Positions 1-7,995 of a DNA stretch of 64,000 nt are shown here, in pieces. The notes under the pieces are model-generated. The model was given only the letters and a program-made list of their open reading frames with translations, ran no database searches and had not been told where the DNA came from. Origin of the DNA: an uncultured Pseudomonadota bacterium (GTDB lineage Bacteria; Pseudomonadota; Gammaproteobacteria; Steroidobacterales; Steroidobacteraceae); NCBI GenBank assembly GCA_903884235.1, contig CAISEB010000030.1:62001-126000 (forward strand), written 5' to 3'. Made by a program: the position numbers and the translations under genes. Each line of letters begins with the position of its first letter. Position 1 is the first letter of the stretch.

Positions 1-445
1 CGCGGTCGCGGATCGCGTTGACGAACTTCGACGCGGTCTTGCGCCACCACGAGTCCTGGCGCTTGGCGCGCCAGGTGCCCACGTAGTCGTGGCCCTCCTC
101 GAGCTTGGCCAGCAGCTTGCCGACTTCCTCGGGGGGGTTCTGCAGGTCGGCGTCGAGCGTGATGATGTACTTGCCGCGCGAGCGGGCGAAGCCGGCGAGG
201 ATCGCGGCGTGCTGGCCGAAGTTGACCTGCAGCAGGATCACGCGCGTCTCTGCCGGGCGGCGCTGGAACTGCTCGCGCAGCATCGCCACCGAGCGATCGC
301 GGCTGCCATCGTTGACGAACAGCACCTCGTAGGGTCGGTTCAGGGCGTCGAGCGCCGGGTACAGGCGTGCGAACAGCTGCGGCAGCACGTCCTCTTCGTT
401 GTAGACCGGGATGACGACGGACAGGACGGGAGTGGAGTCGTTCAC
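1..445 (-). CDS. arnC: Undecaprenyl-phosphate 4-deoxy-4-formamido-L-arabinose transferase ArnC (N-terminal part)
   Basis: A family 2 glycosyltransferase whose C-terminus lies beyond the left edge; 148 residues are visible. The N-terminus reads LSVVIPVYNEEDVLPQL, with the GT-A acidic stretches FVNDGSRDRS and TLDADLQNPPEE and then RQDSWWRKTASK. These align closely with ArnC, which moves formyl-aminoarabinose from UDP to undecaprenyl phosphate on the inner membrane. The start is GTG, preceded by AGAGG six bases upstream and lying nine bases after the arnB stop. The usual two C-terminal membrane helices would be off the window. Gene order arnT-arnB-arnC supports the assignment over a generic dolichyl-phosphate mannosyltransferase-like enzyme. 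Confidence 0.85.
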   Translation of the reverse strand, partial: MNDSTPVLSVVIPVYNEEDVLPQLFARLYPALDALNRPYEVLFVNDGSRDRSVAMLREQFQRRPAETRVILLQVNFGQHAAILAGFARSRGKYIITLDADLQNPPEEVGKLLAKLEEGHDYVGTWRAKRQDSWWRKTASKFVNAIRDR

Positions 446-454
446 GTTCGGCCT

Positions 455-1576
455 CTAGATCTTGACCATCTCGAACAGGGCGTCGCACACCCGGTCGACA
501 TCGCCGTCGGCCATCGCCGGGAACAAGGGCAGTGTCACGGTCTCGGTCCCGATCCGGTCGGCATTCGGGAACGCCGTCGGGTCCCAGCCCAGCCCCCGAT
601 AGTAGGTGAGGGCGGGGATCGAGGGGTAGTGGATGCCGAGACCGATGCCGCGTGCGCGCATCCCGGCGACGAACGCGTCGCGGGTGGTGCCGAGCCGGGC
701 GAACGGCACCAGCACGGCGAACATGTGCCAGCTGTGGCCCTCGCCATCGGCGGGCAGCATGTCGGCCGGCCAGCGTGGCAGCAGCCGCGCGTAGTAGCGG
801 GCGGCGAGGGCGCGGCGGCGGGCGTTGAACTCCTCGAGGCGGCGCAGCTGGCCGACGCCGACCGCGGCGGCGACATCGGTCAGGTTGTACTTGCCGCCGG
901 CCGAGTAGACGTCGATGTTGCCGGCGGCGTCCTTGGTGATGCCATGGAAGCGCTCGCGGTCGAGCGGCAGCGTGAGCATAGGGTCCGCGAACGACAGCGC
1001 GCCGCCCTCGATCGTGGTCAGGTTCTTGTTGGCGTGGAAGCTGAAGCTCGCCACGTCGCCGAAGCTGCCGATCAGGCGGCCGCCGTCGCGCGTGCCGATC
1101 GCGTGCGCGGCATCCTCGAGCACCCTGATGCCGCGCGCCGCCGCGAGCTCGTTGATCGGGTCCATGCCGACCGACAGTCCGGAGAAGTGCACCGGCATCA
1201 CGGCGCGCGTGCGCGGCGTGATCGCCGCCGCGACCGCCGCCGCGGTCAGGTTGCGCGAGCGCAGCTCGACGTCGACGAACACGGTGCGCGCGCCAAGCCG
1301 CTCGACGACATTCGCGGACGCCGCGAAGCTCATCGCCGGCACGATCACCTCGTGGCCCGGCCCGACGCCCATCGCCTTCAGCGCCATCTCCATGCCGCCG
1401 GTGGCGGAGGTCATCGAGCGGACGAGGCGCTGCCCGCCGAGGTAGTCGGCCAGGCCCTTTTCGAATTCGGCGACGCGCGGGCCGGAGGTGATCCATCCGG
1501 AGCGCAGCACGGCGACGACGGAGGCGATGGTCTCCTCGTCGATCGTCGGGCGGGTGAACGGCAGGAAGTCGGACAT
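455..1576 (-). CDS. arnB: UDP-4-amino-4-deoxy-L-arabinose--oxoglutarate aminotransferase ArnB
   Basis: A 373-residue PLP-dependent aminotransferase of the DegT/DnrJ/EryC1/StrS family. It makes UDP-4-amino-4-deoxy-L-arabinose from the 4-keto sugar using glutamate. The N-terminus MSDFLPFTRP and RSGWITSGP match ArnB almost exactly, as do ITPRTRAVMPVHFSG and VLEDAAHAIGT. The PLP lysine is Lys184 in FSFHANKNLT. I chose ATG at 1576 because homology starts there; an in-frame GTG at 1585 overlaps the arnT stop and is possible. It is packed between arnT and arnC, consistent with one transcript. Related sugar aminotransferases look similar, but the neighbours favour ArnB. Confidence 0.88.
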   Translation of the reverse strand: MSDFLPFTRPTIDEETIASVVAVLRSGWITSGPRVAEFEKGLADYLGGQRLVRSMTSATGGMEMALKAMGVGPGHEVIVPAMSFAASANVVERLGARTVFVDVELRSRNLTAAAVAAAITPRTRAVMPVHFSGLSVGMDPINELAAARGIRVLEDAAHAIGTRDGGRLIGSFGDVASFSFHANKNLTTIEGGALSFADPMLTLPLDRERFHGITKDAAGNIDVYSAGGKYNLTDVAAAVGVGQLRRLEEFNARRRALAARYYARLLPRWPADMLPADGEGHSWHMFAVLVPFARLGTTRDAFVAGMRARGIGLGIHYPSIPALTYYRGLGWDPTAFPNADRIGTETVTLPLFPAMADGDVDRVCDALFEMVKI

Positions 1577-1581
1577 GGCAT

Positions 1582-3240
1582 TCACCGTCGGCTGACGAAG
1601 ACGTTGTCGAAATCATGCGCGAGCTCGCGCATCGGCAGGCCGTCGCGCGCCAGGCGCGCGGCGGTGGCGTGCGGCAGCAGTGCGTAGCCGCTCGCGGCGG
1701 CGGACCAGCGCGCCTCGAACTCCGGTACCGTGGCGATGCCGGCCTCTGCGGGCGAGGACTTGAGGCCATAGTCGAGTTCGCCGCGGTACACGACCGGGAT
1801 CACGACGCGCCCCGTGTAGAACGGCAACGTCCAGTCGAACGTCTCGACCGTGTAGATCGGGGCCCCGGCGTCCAGCGTGCCCGCGCGCTCCAGCAGCGGC
1901 CGCGCCGAATAGCGGCCGGCGATCGCGGTGCCGCCGCCGGCGAGCAACAGCAGCGGCCCGGCGAAGCCCGCCGCGGCGAGCGCACGGCGCGCGGTGCCGA
2001 CGCTGCGGCCGACGCTGGCGAGCGCGTAGCCGCCGCCGGCGGCCATCAGGGCGGCCATCCCGACCACCCAGGGCGTCAGCGTCGCGCGCGTCCAGGTGGC
2101 GTCGGCGCCGACCGTGCGGCGCCAGTAGAGCGGCAGTGCGACCGCGATCGCCAGGGCGAGCAGGAGCTGCAGGCCGGCGGCCAGCCTCAGGTCGGCGACG
2201 CCGCGGGCATCGTCGCGCGCGCCGAGCAGCGCGAGCGGCGCCAGCACCGGCACGATGTACGGCGCGAGCTTCGAGTCGGACAGCGAGAAGAACAGCAGCG
2301 TGAACGCGGCACTCACCCACAGCACGCGCGCGCCATCGAAGCGGCCGGCCGGTACCGAGGCGCGCCAGCCGCCCAGCAGCGCGCGCCATGATTGCGGCAG
2401 CCACGGCAGCGAGCCGATCGCGAGGATCATCAGGAAGTACCACCAGGGCTGGTAGCGGTCGTGCATCTTGGTCAGGTAGCGCTGGAAATGCTCGCGGATG
2501 ATCAGGAAGTCGAATGCGCCCGGGTGCGCGCGCTCGACGAGGATGAACCACGGCAGCACGATGGCGAGGTAGAGCGCGAGGCCGCGCAGCAGGTTCAGGT
2601 GCCGCCAGGCGTTCCAGTCACGCTGCAGCAGCGTGTACAGCACGAGCACCGCGCCCGGCAGGACGATGCCGATCAGCCCCTTGGTCAGCGTCGCGAGGCC
2701 CATCGCGGCCCAGCAGGCCAGCATCCAGCGACGCGAGCGCGCGGGATCCGTGTCGCGGTCCGCCTGCGCGAGGCAGAACGCGGCGATCGCCGCGGTCAGC
2801 CAGCAGCTGAGGCTCATGTCGAGCGTCATCAGCTGCCCCATGAACACGTAGAGCAGCATGCTGGCGGTCATCGCCGCCGCGGCCAGCCCGCGCGTCGCGC
2901 TCCACAGCCGCCGGCCGACGAGGAACACGAACACGAGCGCGCCCGCGGCCGAGGCCGCCGTCACGAAGCGGGCGGCCCATTCGTTGTGCCCGAACAGCCG
3001 CAGCGAGGCGGCCGTCGCCCAGTACTGCAGGGGTGGCTTCTCCAGATAGACGCCGCCATTGAGGTGCGGCACCGTCCAGTCCCCGGACGCGAGCATCTCG
3101 GCGGGGATCTGGGCGTAGCGGCCCTCGTCGGGGTTGTAGAGGGGTCGCAGGCCCAGCAGCGCGAACCAGGCGATGCCGCAGGTGAGGAGCAGCAGCGTCC
3201 AGGCACGGGCCTGGTGCCGGGCGTCCGTGTCGCGGTTCAT
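1582..3240 (-). CDS. arnT: Lipid A 4-amino-4-deoxy-L-arabinose transferase ArnT (GT39 membrane glycosyltransferase)
   Basis: A 552-residue polytopic inner-membrane protein of the PMT/ArnT family. It would transfer aminoarabinose from undecaprenyl phosphate to lipid A on the periplasmic face, lowering negative charge and resisting cationic peptides. The diagnostic first periplasmic loop reads RPLYNPDEGRYAQIPAEML, with the acidic pair Asp38-Glu39. It continues with LEKPPLQYWATAASLRLFG. Roughly a dozen hydrophobic segments follow. The N-terminal helix starts right after MNRDTDARHQ, which fixes the ATG at 3240. It is the first gene of the arnT-arnB-arnC run. Substrate specificity rests on context, since GT39 enzymes also glycosylate other acceptors. 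Confidence 0.82.
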   Translation of the reverse strand: MNRDTDARHQARAWTLLLLTCGIAWFALLGLRPLYNPDEGRYAQIPAEMLASGDWTVPHLNGGVYLEKPPLQYWATAASLRLFGHNEWAARFVTAASAAGALVFVFLVGRRLWSATRGLAAAAMTASMLLYVFMGQLMTLDMSLSCWLTAAIAAFCLAQADRDTDPARSRRWMLACWAAMGLATLTKGLIGIVLPGAVLVLYTLLQRDWNAWRHLNLLRGLALYLAIVLPWFILVERAHPGAFDFLIIREHFQRYLTKMHDRYQPWWYFLMILAIGSLPWLPQSWRALLGGWRASVPAGRFDGARVLWVSAAFTLLFFSLSDSKLAPYIVPVLAPLALLGARDDARGVADLRLAAGLQLLLALAIAVALPLYWRRTVGADATWTRATLTPWVVGMAALMAAGGGYALASVGRSVGTARRALAAAGFAGPLLLLAGGGTAIAGRYSARPLLERAGTLDAGAPIYTVETFDWTLPFYTGRVVIPVVYRGELDYGLKSSPAEAGIATVPEFEARWSAAASGYALLPHATAARLARDGLPMRELAHDFDNVFVSRR

Positions 3241-3341
3241 GGGGACATCGCCAAGCAAGCCAAACCATAATCTTACCGGTTGGGCCCCCGACCCGGCCAG
3301 CACGGGGGCGGTGCCGCATGAAGCGCCGTTAATGCGGGTCC

Positions 3342-3362
3342 GGCGCGCCGGCCGGCGGCGCC
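3342..3362. promoter_or_regulatory. GC-rich near-perfect palindrome upstream of the beta-CASP gene
   Basis: Twenty-one bases equal their own reverse complement at 19 positions. The element ends four bases before the AGGAGG ribosome binding site at 3367-3372 of the next gene. It lies in the 139-base divergent region between arnT and the metallo-beta-lactamase gene, which must also hold both promoters. In RNA it could form a hairpin next to the Shine-Dalgarno. Whether it acts as an operator, a translational control hairpin or nothing is unknown. Confidence 0.35.
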
Positions 3363-3379
3363 TGTCAGGAGGAATCACC

Positions 3380-4807
3380 GTGTCGATGCAGCTGACGTTC
3401 CTGGGGGCCGCGGGCGAGGTGACCGGCTCCCGGCACCTCGTCGAGGCCGGGAGCCTGCGGGTCCTCGTCGACTGCGGCCTCGTGCAAGGCGGCCGGGACG
3501 CCCCGGCCCGCAATCGCGCGCCCTGGGGCTTCGAGCCCGCCTCGCTGTCCGCGGTGGTGCTGACCCACGCCCACCTGGACCACTGCGGGCTCCTGCCGAA
3601 GCTGGTCGCGGAGGGGTTCCCGGGGCCCGTGTACGCGACACCCGCGACCATCGACCTGATCGCGACCATGCTGCGCGACAGCGCGCACCTGCAGATCGCC
3701 GACGCTGCACGCGCCCGGCGTGCCGGGGGGCGGCGTGTGCCCCCGGCGCCGCTCTATGGCTTCGAGGAGGTCGAGGCGCTCGGCCGACGCATGGTGCCGC
3801 TGCCGTACGGCGAGACGCGCGAGATCGCGCCCGGGATCCGTATCCGCTTCGCCGACGCCGGCCATATCCTCGGCTCGGCCATTGTCGAGATGTGGCTCGC
3901 TGGCACGGGCACGCCCCGCAAGATCGTGTTCACCGGGGATCTCGGCCAGCCCGGCCGGCCGATCGTGCGCGATCCCACGCCGATCGCCGAGGCCGACGTG
4001 CTGGTGATGGAGTCGACCTACGGCGACCGCAACCACAAGCCGCTCGATGCGACCCTCGACGAACTGGTCGCGGCGATGACGCGCACGCTCACGGCGAAGC
4101 ACGGCAACGTGATCGTGCCGTCGTTCGCGGTGGGTCGTGCCCAGGAACTGCTGTACTGGTTCGAGCGGCTCGCGCTCGACGGGCGCCTGCCGCCGCTCGA
4201 GGTGTTCGTCGATTCGCCACTGGCGAGCGAGGTCGGCGACATCACGGCGCGGCACTTCGAACTGTTCGACGACGCGGCGCGCCGGCTCGGCGAGGATCGC
4301 ATCGCGGGCCGCACGCGCTGCCACGTGCACCACACCCACTCGGTGGCCGAATCGATGGCGCTCAACCGCATCGCGGGCGGCGCGGTGATCGTCGCGGCGA
4401 GCGGCATGTGCGACGGCGGCCGCATCCGCCACCACCTGCGCCACCACCTTTCGAACCCGCACACGACCGTGCTGATCACGGGCTACCAGGCCGCCGGGAC
4501 GCTCGGTCGGCGCATCGTCGAGGGCGCGCGCTTCGTCTACATCGACGGCACCCGCGTCGCGGTCCGTGCCGAGGTGATCACGCTCGGCGGCTTCTCCGCC
4601 CACGCCGACCAGGACGCGCTGATCGGCTGGCTCGGCGGCTTCAGGGCGGCACCCTCGACCTGGCTCGTGCACGGCGAGCCGGCGGCGGCCGGCGCGCTGC
4701 GGGCGCGGATCGCCGCCGACCTCGGCTGGACGTCGGTCAGCGTCGCCGGGCGCGGCGACATCGCGCCGCTCGACGCCTTGAAATCCCCCGGTCCACCCTC
4801 CATCTGA
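3380..4807 (+). CDS. Beta-CASP metallo-beta-lactamase, RNA-processing exonuclease-like (Ysh1/CPSF family)
   Basis: A 475-residue cytoplasmic protein with an MBL domain carrying the zinc motif LTHAHLDHCG. Further motifs are ESTYGDRNH, the beta-CASP stretch VPSFAVGRAQELLYW, ASGMCDGGRIRHHL and GGFSAHADQ. These are hallmarks of the RNA-specific MBL family. Known members are endo- or exoribonucleases; the natural substrate of this bacterial branch is generally not established. The GTG start at 3380 has AGGAGG seven bases upstream, while the next ATG (3386) is too far from it. It is followed 36 bases later by a CbpA-like gene in the same direction, so the two may form a stress-related operon. Confidence 0.85.
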   Translation: MSMQLTFLGAAGEVTGSRHLVEAGSLRVLVDCGLVQGGRDAPARNRAPWGFEPASLSAVVLTHAHLDHCGLLPKLVAEGFPGPVYATPATIDLIATMLRDSAHLQIADAARARRAGGRRVPPAPLYGFEEVEALGRRMVPLPYGETREIAPGIRIRFADAGHILGSAIVEMWLAGTGTPRKIVFTGDLGQPGRPIVRDPTPIAEADVLVMESTYGDRNHKPLDATLDELVAAMTRTLTAKHGNVIVPSFAVGRAQELLYWFERLALDGRLPPLEVFVDSPLASEVGDITARHFELFDDAARRLGEDRIAGRTRCHVHHTHSVAESMALNRIAGGAVIVAASGMCDGGRIRHHLRHHLSNPHTTVLITGYQAAGTLGRRIVEGARFVYIDGTRVAVRAEVITLGGFSAHADQDALIGWLGGFRAAPSTWLVHGEPAAAGALRARIAADLGWTSVSVAGRGDIAPLDALKSPGPPSI

Positions 4808-4843
4808 GCAGCACGACAGCCGGCCCTACCGGCGGACCCGCCC

Positions 4844-5791
4844 ATGGAATACCGCGACTACTACAAGATCCTCGGCGTGCCGCGCTCGGCGAGCGCGGAC
4901 GAGGTCAAACGCGCCTACCGCAAGCTTGCCCGCAAGTTCCATCCGGACGTCAGCAAGGAAAAGAACGCGGAAGCGCGCTTCAAGGAGGTTGCCGAGGCCT
5001 ACGAGGTGCTGCGCGATGGCGAGAAGCGCGCGGCGTACGACCAGCTGGGCAGCGGTTACGTCGGCGGCCAGCAGTTCCGGCCGCCGCCGGACTTCGGCGG
5101 GGCGACGTTCCGGACCCGTGGCGGCGGTGGCGCGGCCGATAGCGGATTCAGCGACTTCTTCTCCAGCCTGTTCGGCGACGCCGCGTTCGGCGCCGCCGGC
5201 CCGGCTGGCGGGATGGGCGGGGCGCCGCGCGGGCGTGGCGAGGACCGCCGGGCCCGTCTCGAGCTGTCGATCGAGGAGGCCTACGCCGGGACGTCCCGGG
5301 AGGTCCGCCTGCAGCAGCAGGAGGCGGGGCCGGACGGGCGCCCGCTCAGCCGCGAGCGCACGCTGCGGGTGCAGGTGCCGGCCGGCGTCACGGCCGGCCA
5401 GGTGATCCGGCTCGCGGGCCAGGGCAGCCCTGGGCCCGCCGGTGCGGGGGACCTGCTGTTCGAGGTCGTGATCGATCCGGGACCGCATTACTCGCTCGAG
5501 GGCCGCGACGTGACCCGGGACCTCGCGCTGGCCCCCTGGGAGGCGGCGCTGGGGGCGACCGTGTCCGCCCCGACCCTCGGGGGTGCGGTCGAACTGCGCG
5601 TGCCGGCGGGGGCGAGGACGGGCCAGAAGATGCGCCTGCGGGGCCGGGGCCTGCCCGGCGACCCCCCGGGGGACCAGTACGTCGTGCTGAAGATCGTGCT
5701 GCCGCCGTCGGATACGCCGCGGGCGCGCGAGCTGTGGGAGGCGATGGCGCTGGAGCTGCCGTTCGATCCGCGCGCCGAGGATTCCGGCTGA
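4844..5791 (+). CDS. cbpA: DnaJ-family co-chaperone, CbpA-like (curved DNA-binding protein type)
   Basis: A 315-residue J-domain protein. Residues 1-70 are a J domain with the HPD tripeptide at 33-35 ([11 protein letters not shown]), which stimulates DnaK ATPase. A Gly/Phe-rich linker (about 75-140) follows, then a DnaJ C-terminal substrate-binding domain with [17 protein letters not shown] and [21 protein letters not shown]. The cysteine-rich zinc domain of true DnaJ is absent, which is the CbpA/DnaJ-type-II layout. CbpM, its usual partner in E. coli, is not next to it. It is probably co-transcribed with the beta-CASP gene upstream and converges with the VIT1 transporter gene downstream. Confidence 0.9.
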   Translation: MEYRDYYKILGVPRSASADEVKRAYRKLARKFHPDVSKEKNAEARFKEVAEAYEVLRDGEKRAAYDQLGSGYVGGQQFRPPPDFGGATFRTRGGGGAADSGFSDFFSSLFGDAAFGAAGPAGGMGGAPRGRGEDRRARLELSIEEAYAGTSREVRLQQQEAGPDGRPLSRERTLRVQVPAGVTAGQVIRLAGQGSPGPAGAGDLLFEVVIDPGPHYSLEGRDVTRDLALAPWEAALGATVSAPTLGGAVELRVPAGARTGQKMRLRGRGLPGDPPGDQYVVLKIVLPPSDTPRARELWEAMALELPFDPRAEDSG

Positions 5792-5804
5792 GGCCGGCCT
5801 AGCC
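5786..5804. terminator. Possible bidirectional hairpin between convergent genes
   Basis: GGCTGAGGCCGGCCTAGCC is an imperfect inverted repeat centred on AGGCCGGCCT. It spans the stop codons of the cbpA-like gene and of the convergent VIT1 gene. There is no T-tract, so terminator function is only inferred from position and symmetry. Confidence 0.3.
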
Positions 5805-6860
5805 GACCGCGACGCCGAGCAAGCGGCCGATCAGGAACGTCGCCGCCCCGGCGGTGGCCCCGATCGCCGCCATCCTGAGGCCGCCGAGCCAGGCGTTGCG
5901 GCCCGAGAACAGGCTGAGCACCATGCCGATGGCGTACAGGGCGAGCACCGTGGCCCCGACCGCCACGAGCGTCGCGCGCGCGAGCGGCAGTCCGGCGAGG
6001 AACGGCACGAGCGGCAGCGTCGCGCCCGCTGCGAAGGACACGAACGAGGCGATCGCCGCGCCCCAGGGCGAGCCGAGGTCGTCCGGGTTGATGCCGAGCT
6101 CCTCCCGCGCGAGCGCATCCAGCGCATGCGCCGGATCCCGGATCAGCGTGTGGGCGAGCGTGCGCGCCTGCGCGGCGTCCATGCCGCGCGCGGCGTAGAT
6201 CAGCGCGAGTTCCTCGGCTTCTTCCTCCGGATACTCGGCGAGCTCGTCGCGCTCCAGCCCGATCTGGTACTCGTACATCTCGCGTTGCGAGCGCACCGAG
6301 ACGAATTCCCCCGCGGCCATCGACAGCGCGCCGGCGAGCAGCCCCGCGACGCCGCTGGTCAGCACGAAACGCGCATCGACGCCGGCGCCCGCGACGCCGA
6401 GGATCAGGCTCGCGTTCGACAGCAGGCCGTCGTTGATGCCGAACACGGCTGCCCGCAGCGTGCCGCCACCGACGCCGCGATGGCGGCGGCCGATCTCGGC
6501 GACGGTCGTCGGCATCGCGTGGCCTGGCCCTGGGCCGCCGTTGTAGACCGACAGGCCGCGCAGCTTCAGCGCGATGAGCGCGCCCCGCATGCGCCGCGGA
6601 CCGAACGCACGGGTCAGCCGTGCGACGAGGCGTGCCCGCCGGCTCGGCGTGAAGGCGGGGACGGGGTCGAGCCGGCGCGCCCAGGTCTCCGCCTGGTCCT
6701 CTGCCGAGCAGGCCAGCGCCAGGAACAGCTGGCGCTTCGGCGGATCGCCTTCGATCTCGGCAAGCTGGCGGTACAGCCAGGCGGATTCAAGTTCATGGAA
6801 CCAGCTGTCGCGGGCGTCGCCGCGATCACCGGGGATGCCGTCAGTGGGCGCGCTTTGCAT
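5799..6860 (-). CDS. VIT1/CCC1-family iron/manganese transporter with a degenerate ferritin-like N-terminus
   Basis: A 353-residue membrane protein. Residues 10-65 resemble one half of the ferritin-like domain often found in front of CCC1 proteins (ELESAWLYRQLAEIEGD, then LFLALACSAEDQAETW). The usual E-x-x-H metal motif reads E-x-Q, with the histidine lost. The C-terminal part has five hydrophobic segments and the VIT1 signature AVFGINDGLLSNASLILG. Family members move Fe2+ or Mn2+ out of the cytosol. The ATG at 6860 overlaps the receiver gene upstream by 20 bases, so it is the last gene of the fixLJ transcript. That suggests a link between oxygen sensing and iron or manganese handling. Confidence 0.85.
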   Translation of the reverse strand: MQSAPTDGIPGDRGDARDSWFHELESAWLYRQLAEIEGDPPKRQLFLALACSAEDQAETWARRLDPVPAFTPSRRARLVARLTRAFGPRRMRGALIALKLRGLSVYNGGPGPGHAMPTTVAEIGRRHRGVGGGTLRAAVFGINDGLLSNASLILGVAGAGVDARFVLTSGVAGLLAGALSMAAGEFVSVRSQREMYEYQIGLERDELAEYPEEEAEELALIYAARGMDAAQARTLAHTLIRDPAHALDALAREELGINPDDLGSPWGAAIASFVSFAAGATLPLVPFLAGLPLARATLVAVGATVLALYAIGMVLSLFSGRNAWLGGLRMAAIGATAGAATFLIGRLLGVAVG

Positions 6861-7233
6861 CGAGCTCGAGGATCGGGCCGACCTGGGCGACCAGCGCTCG
6901 ATCGATCCAGGGCTTCTCGATGAAGTCGAGTGCACCCGCGCGCATCGCGGTCACCGCGCTCGTCACGTCGGCGTCCGAGGACAGCAGGATCACGGGGATC
7001 GCGAGCCCGCGCGCCCGGAGTTCCTGGAGCAGCGCCAGTCCCGACAGGTCCGGCAGGCGTGCCTCGGCGATGATGCAGGAGGGCATGCCGCGCGGCAGTG
7101 CCGCGAGCAGGTCGCGCGCGGACGGGAACGCCTCGGTCCGCGCGCCAAGCGCGGCGAGCAGCTTCTTCACGCTGCGTTGCACCCCAGGATCCGGATCCGC
7201 GAGGTAGACCAGCGGTGCCGTGTCCGTCGACAT
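6841..7233 (-). CDS. Stand-alone receiver-domain protein with Asp-to-Glu at the phosphorylation site
   Basis: A 130-residue protein consisting of a single response-regulator receiver domain, close to the FixJ receiver and lacking any output domain. The phosphoacceptor position is Glu57 (CIIAEARLPDLSG, where FixJ has LDIRMPG). The N-terminal acidic cluster reads LADPDPG rather than VDDDD. The conserved lysine (FIEKPW) and Ser (LLSSD) remain. A glutamate there often mimics the phosphorylated state, so the protein may be constitutively active or act as a sink or adaptor. The start at 7233 (MSTDTAPLVYLAD) fits the fold; ATGs at 7254 and 7293 are also in frame. It lies 144 bases downstream of fixJ on the same strand. 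Confidence 0.85.
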   Translation of the reverse strand: MSTDTAPLVYLADPDPGVQRSVKKLLAALGARTEAFPSARDLLAALPRGMPSCIIAEARLPDLSGLALLQELRARGLAIPVILLSSDADVTSAVTAMRAGALDFIEKPWIDRALVAQVGPILELDAKRAH

Positions 7234-7377
7234 GTCGAGAGCCCGGATGGACATGACGTCAAATCGGCCGCCGGCAAATTGCGCCGGAGGCACTCCTTGT
7301 CGTCAGTATCGGGCCCCTCCGGCGGAGCCCATATTGGGGGTTTTACTTAGATTGGAAGGCGCGGGGCGCAGGCGGGT

Positions 7378-7994
<617 letters not shown>

Positions 7995-7995
<1 letters not shown>

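Noticed and set aside
7294-7377. A rho-independent terminator between fixJ and the downstream receiver
   Set aside because: A bulged GC hairpin is present near 7305-7335, but no U-tract follows on the transcribed minus strand; read-through is likely.
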